The notes beneath the pieces are model-generated. The model saw only the letters and a list, made by a program, of their open reading frames with translations, had not been told where the DNA came from and searched no databases. Made by a program: the position numbers and the translations under genes. Source: Sphingomonas sp. G-3-2-10 (GTDB lineage: Bacteria; Pseudomonadota; Alphaproteobacteria; Sphingomonadales; Sphingomonadaceae). From it: DNA of 64,000 bases. Below, in pieces: positions 1 to 9,100 of this stretch (within the stretch, counting starts at the first letter, position 1; every line of letters starts with the position of its first letter). The stretch is taken from the NCBI RefSeq assembly GCF_012927115.1, contig NZ_JABBFY010000001.1, forward strand, positions 2,666,001-2,730,000, given 5' to 3'.

Positions 1-2421
1 CAGGTCGCGCTCCATGCTGGCGATCACGCTGGGCGTCTGCATCGCGGTGATCAGATGATTGAAGAAGCGCTGCTTGGCACCCTCGAACGCGGACCGTGCG
101 GCGGACTTGGCCTGGCGGTTGAGCGTGCCTTCGACGCCGGTGACGTTCGCGGCCCTGAGCGCAGCGTCGAGGTTGTTGTGGATGACCTGGAACGCCCCGG
201 CATAGGCGTCGTAGATGCGCTGCTGCTCCGGGGTCAGCGCATGTTCGAGCAGCTCATACTCGACTCCGTCGAACGACAGTGAACGTGCCGAATAAAGGCC
301 GAGCGCCTTCAGGTCGCGCGCCACGACCTCCATCGCGGCGACCCCACCCTCTTCGATCGCCGATACAAAGTCGGTCCGGGTCGCGAACGGGAAATCCTCC
401 CCCAGCCACAAGCCGAGCCGTTCGGCATAGGCCAGGTTCTGGACGGTGGTGGCGCCCGTCGCCGAGACGTAGATAATTCGGGCATTGGGCAGCGCATGTT
501 GCAGGCGCAGGCCCGCACGCCCCTGCTGCGACGCGGCCTGCTCGCCGCGCTCGGTCTTGCCGCCGGCCGCGTTGGCCATCGCATGCGCCTCGTCGAACAC
601 GATCACGCCGTCGAATTCGGCCCCGAGATAATCGACGATCTGCTGGACCCGGCTGGCCTTGCCGCCCCTCTCCTCGCTGCGCAGCGTCGCATAGGTCGTG
701 AACAATATGCCATCGCCGAGATGGATCTGGGCACCCTGCCGAAACCGCGACAGCGGCGTCACCCGAAGCGGCTCCTGTCCGAGTGCGCGCCAGTCGCGCT
801 GCGCATCCTCGAGCAATTTGTCCGAGAGCGAGATCCACAACGCGCGTCGGCGACCCTGCAGCCAATTGTCGAGGATGATGCCGGCGACCTCGCGGCCCTT
901 GCCCGCACCGGTGCCATCGCCGCAGAACCAGCCGCGGCGAAAGCGGATGGCGGCCTCGCTGCCTTCGGCGACTGCGTTGAGTGCGTCGAAGCTGGCATCG
1001 ACGTTCCACCACCCGGCGAGGAAGCCGGCATGCGCCTGGCCGGCATAGATGATCGATTCGAGCTGGGCATCGGACAACACCCCCTCTTCGATCAGCCGCC
1101 GCGGCAGCACCGGACGATAGTCGGGCCGGGGTGGTGCGACCGAGGCCATGGCAGCCGACTGGACCAGCATCGTTGGATGCGAGCGGGCGCCGGGAATGCG
1201 GATCGATTGAAGCTCGAACGGTTCATAGATCGAGGTCGAGAGGCGCGCGTCATCAGCGGGCTTCCAGTCGATTGATGCATAATCGAGCGGCGCTGCGTCT
1301 ATTGGCGCAGGATCGACTCCGACGGTCACGGCGGAGATGGGAGCGCGTCGCACCACTGCGGCAGTCACGGTCGACGATGGCAGTGCCGACGGCTTGGGTG
1401 CGCGGGACGGAACCGAGGCCCTCACCCAGTGGAGCAAGGTGGCGAGGTCCGGGGCCTTGCCGTGGTCGGGCGCGAACGCGTCCTGGCGGTCAGCGGGCAC
1501 TCGGTCGATGACGGTCAGGCGGGTCTCGGTGGTGGTGCCGTGGCGCGCATAGACACGGCCATCGACCGAAGCAGTGAACACGACGCGGCCGCGTTCCTGA
1601 AGCGCGATAAATTCGTCGCGCCACACCGGTGCCTCGGGCGCGCAGCCCGCGCCGGTGATCGCGACCAGCCGCCCGCCCGGGCGCAGCCGGGCTAGCGCTG
1701 AGGCGATATGCCGAAGCGCCGTCCCGGGCATGCGCCGGTCAATCCCGGCCATCGCCGAGAATGGCGGGTTCAGGAGCACGATGTCGGGGACGAGATCGGG
1801 CGCAAGGCGATCGTCGATCTGCGCGGCGTCAAGGCTGGTAACGTTCGCGCCAGGGAAGAGCCGTTCGAGCAGGGCTGCCCTAACCGGGGCAAGCTCGTTT
1901 AGGATGACCTGTCCTCCGAACATCTGCGCTGCGACCGCGAGCATGCCGGTACCGGCCGACGGCTCGAGAATGGCCTCGCCCGCGCCGATCTGCGCAGCGA
2001 TTGCCGCCACCAACGAGAAGGAAGGCGGGGTCGAGAATTGCTGCAATGCCTGCCCTGCCTCGGATCGCCGCGTGTGCGTCGGCGCGAGCGCGGCGATGCG
2101 CTCGACCAGGCGGAGCCAGGCTTGCGGGTCGGACGACGATCGGACGATGGCCGGTCCGTGTCGACGGAGGAACAGGATCTCAGCGGCCTCGCAGGCGTCA
2201 TAGGCCTGTTTCCAATCCCAGGCACCGTCGGCATCGCTCGCGCCAAATGCGGTCGTCATCGCCGCACGAAGGTTCGCCGCGTCGATTGGGGCGCCGCGTT
2301 CAAGGATCGGCAACAGGTCAAGCGCGGCACGATGAAGGCCATCGGCGACCGCCTGGGGGTCAGGACAAGTCGAGGAAGCGGGCGCGCCAAGCGACGCCCC
2401 GCCGAGAATCGGCAGGTTCAT
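1..2421 (-). CDS. Methyltransferase / Strawberry-notch helicase fusion (C-terminal part cut by window edge)
   Basis: The frame is open from ATG at 2421 to the window edge, 807 codons without a stop, so the gene continues to the left. An AGGAG box lies a few bases before the start. The N-terminal third is an N6-adenine-type methyltransferase, with QFSTPP, the SAM loop LEPSAGTGMLA and the catalytic LNPPFS. The rest is a superfamily 2 helicase of the Strawberry-notch type, with a Walker A-like GDGTGAGKGR, a Walker B DEAH followed by AMANAAGGK, and motif III SATGAT. This fusion is common on alphaproteobacterial plasmids and ICEs beside ParB and DUF932 proteins, as here. The exact role is unknown; DNA modification and processing on the element is the likely one. 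Confidence 0.9.
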   Translation of the reverse strand, partial: MNLPILGGASLGAPASSTCPDPQAVADGLHRAALDLLPILERGAPIDAANLRAAMTTAFGASDADGAWDWKQAYDACEAAEILFLRRHGPAIVRSSSDPQAWLRLVERIAALAPTHTRRSEAGQALQQFSTPPSFSLVAAIAAQIGAGEAILEPSAGTGMLAVAAQMFGGQVILNELAPVRAALLERLFPGANVTSLDAAQIDDRLAPDLVPDIVLLNPPFSAMAGIDRRMPGTALRHIASALARLRPGGRLVAITGAGCAPEAPVWRDEFIALQERGRVVFTASVDGRVYARHGTTTETRLTVIDRVPADRQDAFAPDHGKAPDLATLLHWVRASVPSRAPKPSALPSSTVTAAVVRRAPISAVTVGVDPAPIDAAPLDYASIDWKPADDARLSTSIYEPFELQSIRIPGARSHPTMLVQSAAMASVAPPRPDYRPVLPRRLIEEGVLSDAQLESIIYAGQAHAGFLAGWWNVDASFDALNAVAEGSEAAIRFRRGWFCGDGTGAGKGREVAGIILDNWLQGRRRALWISLSDKLLEDAQRDWRALGQEPLRVTPLSRFRQGAQIHLGDGILFTTYATLRSEERGGKASRVQQIVDYLGAEFDGVIVFDEAHAMANAAGGKTERGEQAASQQGRAGLRLQHALPNARIIYVSATGATTVQNLAYAERLGLWLGEDFPFATRTDFVSAIEEGGVAAMEVVARDLKALGLYSARSLSFDGVEYELLEHALTPEQQRIYDAYAGAFQVIHNNLDAALRAANVTGVEGTLNRQAKSAARSAFEGAKQRFFNHLITAMQTPSVIASMERDL

Positions 2422-2485
2422 TGCAGGTCTCCTGATAATCGAAGGGAAGAGGAGCGGGACGCCGCGGCGCCCCGCACCCCATCGG

Positions 2486-4597
2486 TCACTCGGCGGCGAT
2501 CGCCAGCGGCTCTTCGTCGCCGGACGCATCCGGCTCGGCGAGGAAGGCAGGCAGCTCGGCCGCCGCCGGGGCCTCCAGCAGGTCCGCCTGGGCAGGTAGC
2601 TCGGGCGTGCGCAGCGGCTCGGGCAACCAGCCCGCGCCGTCCATCAGCCGCTCGGCCTCGCGGGCCATGTCCGGCTTCTTCAGATGGTCGATCAGCGCCG
2701 CGGTCTCGCCGCCGTTGCCCTCCGTCACCGCATCGATGATGCGTGCCTTGGTCACCTTGCCGAAAAAATTGTCGGCAGTGGGCTTCCAGCCGAACCCGAC
2801 CATGTCGAGCCCGACAGCGCGGGCAAGGACGTGGCTGTGCACAAGCCGCCGTTCGACCGTGTGCGCCGAGATGCGCCCATTGTCGTATTTGGGCGCCACT
2901 TCGTAGAGTGCGTTCACCGAGTAAGCGGCGCAGTGCGCGAACAGCTCGGCCTGCTCGTTGGCGTCGAGCAGTTGGAGCGCATCCCAGAGATCGCGGTCGG
3001 ATTGGGGCAAGCGGTCCTTCCACATGGCGTGCCGGGCCTCGATCGCGACAGCGGCCGGGCTATCCTTCATGCCGGTGGGCTGGAAGCCGAACCCGACCTT
3101 GGTCAGGGTGACCATCAGGCAGCTTTCGGCGCGACTGTAATAGAAGGTGGCAAGCACGAGATTGTGCAGTACCGCCGCGAAAGCCACTTGGGGATTGCCG
3201 GCAATCGCATCCTGGAGCGCAAGCGTGCGCTCGGCCGTCAGCTCGGAGATGAGGCGGTCGGGCAGCGGCTTTAGTCCCTCATCCTCCTCTTCGGTCTGCA
3301 CCTCGTCCCCGGCGGTTTCGGGAGCGAGGCCGGGCTGACGGTCATCGCCATCGACCCCATCTTCCTGCTGCTCGCCCTCGCCCTCACCGTGAGGTTCGGA
3401 CTCGACAACCGGCTCGTCTTCGGCGCGAATCCAGCCGGGATCGACCGACAATTCGCCGTTCCGCTCTATCGTGATGAAGACGCCCGCCATCGCCATCTCG
3501 GTGGGGTCGTATTCCCAGCTGCCGCCGGCGAGCTCGGCGATCCGCTCGTCGAGCGCGTTCACCCGGGCATCGACGTCATCCGGAATCTCGTCGGCACCGC
3601 TCCATTCATTTTCGAGCGCTTCGGCCTCGGCCTGGAGCGTCGCCACTTCAGCAAGGTCCGCCTCGGTCGGCGGGGTGTGCGTCGCCTCGATCGGCCGCAG
3701 TCCGAGGTGATAGCCATAGGGGAGATCGATCGCCACCTCGACCCACTTCCATCCCTCCGCCCGGAAGCGATCGGCCTCGGCGCCGAGCTTCTCAAGCACG
3801 AGCCGGTCGAGCAACGCGGCATCCTGCAGCCAGCCGCCGCGGTCCTCCTCGAACAGGTCGCGGACCACGCAACCGCCGCCCGCGACATAGGTGTCGATGC
3901 CGACGAACAGCGCTCTCGGATCGCGCGCGGGGATCGTGGTTTCGTTCAGGCGGGCACGGATAAAGTGTGCCGACTGGTTGTGGTGGCTCTGGACCAGCTC
4001 CCAGACCTGCTCCTGGCGGGCATGGTCGTCGCAGACAGTGAAGGCCATCAGCTGCTCGAGGGTCATGCCGTCGGCGGCATAGACTTCGTGCAGCAGCGGC
4101 GACACGCAGGCGAGCTTGAGCCGCTGCCGCACGACCGCGGGCGTGACGTGAAACCGCGCCGCGACGTCCTCGATCTCGCCGCCCTGGTCGACCAATTGCT
4201 GCATGCCGCGGAATTCGTCGAGCGGGTGAAGCGCCTCGCGGAACGCGTTCTCGGCATAGCTGTCCTCTTCGGCCGAAACGTCGCCGTCGGCCGGCTTGAC
4301 CACGCAGGGGATGACCGCGTCGGCGGCGAGACGCTTGCGCTTGACTAGGATTTCAAGCGCGCGGAAGCGCCTGCCGCCTGCAGGCACGTGAAACGTGCCG
4401 GTATCCTTGCCCTCGGCGTCGAGCAGCGGCCGAACGCTGAGGCCCTGAAGCAGGCCGCGGCGTTCGATATCGTCGGCCAGGTCCTCGATCGTGACCCCAT
4501 TCTTCACGCGGCGGACGTTCGACTGGGACAGGACCAGGAGGTTGAAGGGAATCCCCTGCGCGGGCGCAAGGACGAGCTTGGGTTGACGCTTTGCCAT
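2486..4597 (-). CDS. ParB/RepB/Spo0J family partition-like protein
   Basis: About 703 aa. The N-terminal ParB/Srx domain is recognisable: a segment with LSQSNVRR at about residue 25, then VPAGGRRFRAL, which is the CTPase-type GERRxRA motif in divergent form, and the AENAFREALHPLDE segment. A KorB-like HTH follows (VAARFHVTPAVVRQRLKLA). The long acidic C-terminal half is unlike classical ParB. I chose ATG 4597 over 4612 because GGAGAA sits 6 bases upstream. It is transcribed with the methyltransferase/helicase gene 64 bp downstream. Such long ParB-like proteins are plasmid/ICE proteins, and no parA partner is in view, so true partitioning is not shown. Confidence 0.88.
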   Translation of the reverse strand: MAKRQPKLVLAPAQGIPFNLLVLSQSNVRRVKNGVTIEDLADDIERRGLLQGLSVRPLLDAEGKDTGTFHVPAGGRRFRALEILVKRKRLAADAVIPCVVKPADGDVSAEEDSYAENAFREALHPLDEFRGMQQLVDQGGEIEDVAARFHVTPAVVRQRLKLACVSPLLHEVYAADGMTLEQLMAFTVCDDHARQEQVWELVQSHHNQSAHFIRARLNETTIPARDPRALFVGIDTYVAGGGCVVRDLFEEDRGGWLQDAALLDRLVLEKLGAEADRFRAEGWKWVEVAIDLPYGYHLGLRPIEATHTPPTEADLAEVATLQAEAEALENEWSGADEIPDDVDARVNALDERIAELAGGSWEYDPTEMAMAGVFITIERNGELSVDPGWIRAEDEPVVESEPHGEGEGEQQEDGVDGDDRQPGLAPETAGDEVQTEEEDEGLKPLPDRLISELTAERTLALQDAIAGNPQVAFAAVLHNLVLATFYYSRAESCLMVTLTKVGFGFQPTGMKDSPAAVAIEARHAMWKDRLPQSDRDLWDALQLLDANEQAELFAHCAAYSVNALYEVAPKYDNGRISAHTVERRLVHSHVLARAVGLDMVGFGWKPTADNFFGKVTKARIIDAVTEGNGGETAALIDHLKKPDMAREAERLMDGAGWLPEPLRTPELPAQADLLEAPAAAELPAFLAEPDASGDEEPLAIAAE

Positions 4598-4612
4598 GTC
4601 AGTTCTCCACAT

Positions 4613-4697
4613 GGCGGGGACCGGGAGACTCTCTCCCGACCTTCATCCCGCCATGGGAACGGCGCAGCCCTCTACCTCTAGGAGGAGGGCCGCGCCG
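4613..4697 (-). promoter_or_regulatory. Structured 5' leader of the parB-like gene
   Basis: Read towards the gene, a large hairpin (arms 4661-4672 and 4685-4696, loop containing TAGAGGTAGAG) is followed by a two-part hairpin. In the latter the outer arms are 4613-4618 and 4647-4652, and the inner 8-bp arms 4621-4628 and 4632-4639 close on a GAG loop. The same inner hairpin, with compensatory base changes, precedes the DUF932 gene. Placement before ParB/DUF932 genes recalls the published radC RNA motif class, but I could not verify membership. A protein-binding operator is the alternative. Confidence 0.6.
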
Positions 4698-4717
4698 ATT
4701 GGCAAAACTAACGTGGA

Positions 4718-5917
4718 TCAGTGCACGGCCGCGAGTAGCTTCGAGGCCTTGCCCTCGAGATCGAGCCGCGCATCCTGATGCGGCTTGTCGCGGGCGAGCG
4801 CAGTGATCCCCTGGACGAAGTCGAAGATCGAGGCGGGCGGATGCCCCTCTTCGTCCAGGACGGTCGCGATGATCCGGCCGGTGTCGGCCTTGGAGAAACC
4901 TCGCTTACGCAGGAAATCCTGCCGATCCTCGTCGGTGCGGGCGACGATCTGCTGGCGCGCCGCCAAGATGCCCGACATGAAAGGTTGCGGCGAGGACGTC
5001 GCGAAATTCTCCAGCGCCGGCGCCGCCTCGTGCGCGAAGCGGTTGGCGGCGAACTTGGAATGCCGGATGCTGATCTCCTCGAAACCTTCGGCACCCCAGA
5101 TGTTGCGGTTCATGCAGACCGCGCGGAGATAGAATGAGGCCATGCCAAGCGTCTTCGCGCCGACCTCGCTGTTCCAGCAATAGAAGCCGCGGAAGAACAG
5201 GTCGGGGTCGCCATTGGGCAGCCTGCCAGCCTCGATCGGATGCGCATCGTCGACCAGGAACAGGAAGACGTCACGGTCGCTGGCATAGAGCGTGGTCGTG
5301 TCCTTGGTGATCTCGACATGCGGGTTGTGGGTCATGGTCGACCAGTCGAGCAGGCCCGGGACCTTCCAACGCGAGTCGCCCGTGCCGTTCCCCGCGATCC
5401 GCATCACGGCTTCGACCAGCTCATGGTCCCAGATCCGGCCATAATCGGGGCCGGTCACTGCGCGCAGTTCGGTGCGGCCGTCTTCGGTCTCGAGCGTCTT
5501 CATAAGCTCGCCGCGGTGCGTGATCAGGCCGTGCTGGAGATTGATGCCCGCGAGCGGCGCGGGGAGCTGGCGCAGATAGCCCGAAGGCGCGCCGACCAGA
5601 CCGGCGAGTTGCCCGAACGACCAATGGGTCGGCGCAACGGGTTCGTCGCGGCCGGGCACGATCAAGGTGAGGCGCTCCGCATCTTCGCGACTCGCCTCCA
5701 CCCGCACCTCTCGCGTCTCGATAGTCCGGGCTGTGGCGCGCCTTGCCCGCGCCAGCGTCGCGGCGTGAAGCTCGCGCAGCGAGAGGTATCGCTCGTCGTC
5801 GGGACGCGAGAACCATTCGGACGAGACGCGCCCGATGCGCCGGCCCCGCGAGATATCGACCTTATAGGCACCGGTACGTGGTGGCGGCGCGGAAGCGTGG
5901 TTGAGGACAGTGGCCAT
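4718..5917 (-). CDS. DUF932 domain-containing protein
   Basis: 399 aa, starting at ATG 5917 with GGAG a few bases upstream; the longer upstream frame is leader sequence. The protein matches the DUF932 family common on plasmids and ICEs: a central block with ELRAVTGPDYGRIWDHELVE, then LFRGFYCWNSEVG-like and VCMNRNIWGAEG segments. The family's molecular function is not established. The gene is first in the minus-strand run DUF932, parB-like, methyltransferase/helicase, with a 120-bp gap to the next gene that contains that gene's leader. This gene family combination is typical of sphingomonad and rhizobial mobile elements. Confidence 0.9.
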   Translation of the reverse strand: MATVLNHASAPPPRTGAYKVDISRGRRIGRVSSEWFSRPDDERYLSLRELHAATLARARRATARTIETREVRVEASREDAERLTLIVPGRDEPVAPTHWSFGQLAGLVGAPSGYLRQLPAPLAGINLQHGLITHRGELMKTLETEDGRTELRAVTGPDYGRIWDHELVEAVMRIAGNGTGDSRWKVPGLLDWSTMTHNPHVEITKDTTTLYASDRDVFLFLVDDAHPIEAGRLPNGDPDLFFRGFYCWNSEVGAKTLGMASFYLRAVCMNRNIWGAEGFEEISIRHSKFAANRFAHEAAPALENFATSSPQPFMSGILAARQQIVARTDEDRQDFLRKRGFSKADTGRIIATVLDEEGHPPASIFDFVQGITALARDKPHQDARLDLEGKASKLLAAVH

Positions 5918-5930
5918 GAAAAATCTCCGC

Positions 5931-5999
5931 GACGGGCGCCGGAAGACTCTCTCCCGGCCCTGACCCGTCACGGCCGAACGGCCGCACTCTTCCTCTCGC
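5931..5999 (-). promoter_or_regulatory. Structured 5' leader of the DUF932 gene
   Basis: Outer arms 5931-5936 and 5964-5969 enclose an 8-bp inner hairpin (5939-5946 and 5950-5957) with loop GAG. Compared with the parB leader, the outer stem shows an A-T for G-C pair exchange and the inner stem a G-U for G-C exchange, so the pairing rather than the sequence is conserved. A purine box GAGAGGAAGAG lies upstream, matching TAGAGGTAGAG in the parB leader, and a CGGCCG-AA-CGGCCG palindrome sits between. Either a cis-acting RNA or a shared operator. Confidence 0.6.
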
Positions 6000-6000
6000 C

Positions 6001-6075
6001 GGGGCGTTGCGGGGCGGAGCGCCCGCAGAAGGGGTACGGCCAGATGCCGCTGGCCGTCAGGGGAAGGCCTTCCCC
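6001..6075 (+). repeat. Three-hairpin repeat, copy A
   Basis: The sequence folds into three consecutive hairpins: GCGGG/CCCGC after GGGGCGTT, an 8-bp stem 6036-6043 with 6050-6057, and the 18-bp palindrome AGGGGAAGGCCTTCCCCT (6060-6077). Copy B at 24500-24577 keeps the flanking blocks nearly identical and replaces the middle stem by an unrelated one that still pairs over 8 bp. Both copies run in the same direction and end a few bases before an ATGCAC. This copy lies between the divergent DUF932 and SIR2 genes. Confidence 0.75.
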
Positions 6076-6143
6076 TTCCGGATATGCACCAAGACCTTGA
6101 ATGCACTGGATCGCTTCGGGTGAAGTGCTGCATAGATGTCTTC

Positions 6144-9100
6144 ATGTTGTTCGTTCCGGATGGTCCAGACATTCCTCAGTCGCTTCTCAGCGAGCAGCGC
6201 AACGGCAACCTGATGTTCGTCATCGGCGCGGGCGTGTCAGTGGCCGCGGGACTGCCGCTGTTCGGGCGTCTGGCGGAACTTGCCTATGAGCGCCTCGGCC
6301 AGGCAATTCCGGGAAAGCCGGACAGCCTCGCCACCCAAGCCGAGGTCGAGGCGCTCGCGGCGGGGCAATATGATCGCTTGATCGGCCTGCTCGAACGCCG
6401 GCTGGTCTATCGTGGGGCGGATTGGCAGCAGCCTCGGAACGACGTCCGCAATGCCATCGCGGAACTGGTGAAACCCAAGCGTGGCGCTTCGTTTGCCGCC
6501 CATCGCGACTTGCTCGATATCTCGCGCGGCGGCGACGGCATTCCGAGGATCGTCACGACCAACTTCGACACGATCTTCGAGAGGGCCTGGTATCGCCACA
6601 CCAAGCAGCGGCTTCCAAGCAGTGCCGGCCAGGGCATGCCAGCGGTCGGCTCACCGGAATTTGTCGGGGCGCTTCATCTGCACGGCCGCGTTGCCGATCG
6701 AATGCTCAATCTGAACCAGACCGATCTCGTCCTGACCGCACCGAACTTCGGCGAAGCATATATGCGCAACGGCTGGGCCTCACGGACGGTCTATGACCTG
6801 ATGCGCCGCTACACGGTCGTGCTGGTCGGCTACTCCGCCGACGATCCCCCGATGCGCTACATGCTCGAGGCAACCGAGGAGGGTCGGCTCAACTTCCCGG
6901 ATCTGAAGCCCGCCTACGCGCTGGTCGCCGACGACAAGGACGATGCTGGCGGACTTCGCGAGATGTGGCGGGGCAAGGGGTTGCATCCGCTAATCTTTAC
7001 TGTCCGGAACCACGATTATTCGCCGCTTTATCGCACGCTGCGCGAATGGGCCGAGATGGTCCGAGACCCTCTCGCCTGGTCCGAAACCATGATCGCGGAG
7101 ATCACCGCCACCGACCATGCGGCCAGCTCCGAGACCGAGCGCGACCGGCTGCGCTATCTGAATAATGCGATATCGAGCACCGCGGTAGTCGCGGGCCACG
7201 CTGCTGACCCTGCGTGGCTGGAAGCGCTTGAGAGCGCGAACGAACCCCTGGACGACTGGTCCTATCGCGCATGGTTCAAGGATCGGCTGACCTCCGCGCG
7301 GGCAGCACGCTACGCGGTCGGCCTGCAAGGACGCGCCTCGATGCGCGTGGCGCAAGCGATCGATGTTCTTTTACGTTTCCAGAGCGACCCGCTGCCCGAG
7401 CCTTATGCCACCTTTTGGCCCCTGTTTGTCGAAGCGCGTCTTCGACCCGAAGCAAATCCGTTCGGACGGCGGCGCAGTTCGGGCGTGGTGAGCGCGAGAC
7501 GCGTGGCCGACATGGTCGCCGCCGTGCAGCCGCGCCTGGCGGTCAGCAGAAAGCTCAGCTTCCGAGAACCGGAAGCGCCGCAGGGGCGGCCGCAGACGAT
7601 CCATGACCTGGGACATTTCGAGTTCCGGGCCGATGAGCGCGATTGGCAGCGCCGGCTGGACAAGTGGCCGAAAACGTCGCAGGCCGAGGTGCGGCTGATC
7701 GAGGCACTCGATCGGGCGCTGGTGGAGGCGCTTGAGACTGCTTCCGACGCAGGTCTTCTCGAGCACAATGGCGATCTGCAATCCTGGGACATCGCGCTGG
7801 TGCATGCCCCGGAGCCAAATGACGGTCTCGCCGAGCCCGACGATCGTCATCGCCGCGGCTGGCGGCGAAATCCCCCCGATCAGTACAACAATCACTTCGG
7901 ACCACTCGTTCGGCTGATGACCGGTCTGTGGCGTCGGCTGGCCGAGCGGGATCTTGGCTTGGCAGCGCGTATCGCCGAGAGCTGGGCGAGCCGCGACGCG
8001 ATGATCTTCAAACGGCTCGCCGCTTGGAGCGCGACGATATCGAAGGCAGGGCCTGTGGACGCGATCGAGCGCTATCTGCGATCGACCACGCGCGACCGAT
8101 ACTGGTCTGGCGATGACAATCCTGAGCTTGTCCGCTTCTATTGCCGGCGGTGGAACCGGCTCGACCAGCGCACTCGCGACAGGCTCGAGGCCGCGATTCT
8201 GGCCGGAATGAAAGCGGAGACGGTGCGGCGCTTCACCGATGCCGGGCATCGTAAGCGCGCACGCGCCTATTACACAGTGCGGGAACTGGCGCGGATCGCT
8301 ACTGCGGGCGGACGCCTCTCTGTCAATGCGCGATCGCGGCTGACAGGTTTTCACAAGGCGTTTCCCGGCCTGCCCAAGAAGGTTCCGGTTTTCGCTCACC
8401 TGCTGAACGCCAGCTATTCCGGCTCGGGATACTCCGCGGACACACGCGTATTGGCGCAGGTTTCCGACGAAGAGTTGATCGCGAGCGCGGCGCAGGCTGA
8501 GGAGTCCGATCGGATCGGCCAATCCGATGTATGGCAGGTGCTCGTACGCGACGACCCGCGCAGGGCATTTCGAGCGCTGCTTGCGGACCAGCGCCGGGGT
8601 CATTTCGAGGCCGCTCGGTGGCAACCGCTGCTGAGCCAATATTCCCATCAGGAACCGGTCGTAAATCCGCCGCCGCTGCCGGATCTCACCAAGGTCATCG
8701 CGGCCGTGATCGCAGGCCCCGACAGTGCGATTACGACCATGGCCTATACGCTTGCCAATGTGATCGAGCGTCGAGCCGACGCGCCGGGAAAGCGCGTGTT
8801 TCCCGCTGTGCTGCGGCTTTGGGACCGGCTGGTTCCGCTGGCGGCCCAAATCGACGAGGGGGACGAACAGCCTCGCGCCCTGTCCGAAGTCATCCTGTCG
8901 CACCCGCTCGCGAACCTCGCGAGCGCATTGGCGCGGATGCAGAGCAGTGTGCCCCGCACCGAGGGCGGCGGGTTCGCGAAGAGATTTCGTGCGCGATTCA
9001 ATATGCTTGCGAAACTCGACGCGCGCGCAGGTGTGATCGCACGAGCCTCGTTGATCCGAGAGCTGGCGTTCCTCCACTGGCTCGCGCCGGACTGGGTCGA

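Noticed and set aside
3389..4348. 319-codon plus-strand frame opposite the parB-like gene
   Set aside because: No ribosome site or motif; the ParB domain on the minus strand is unambiguous.
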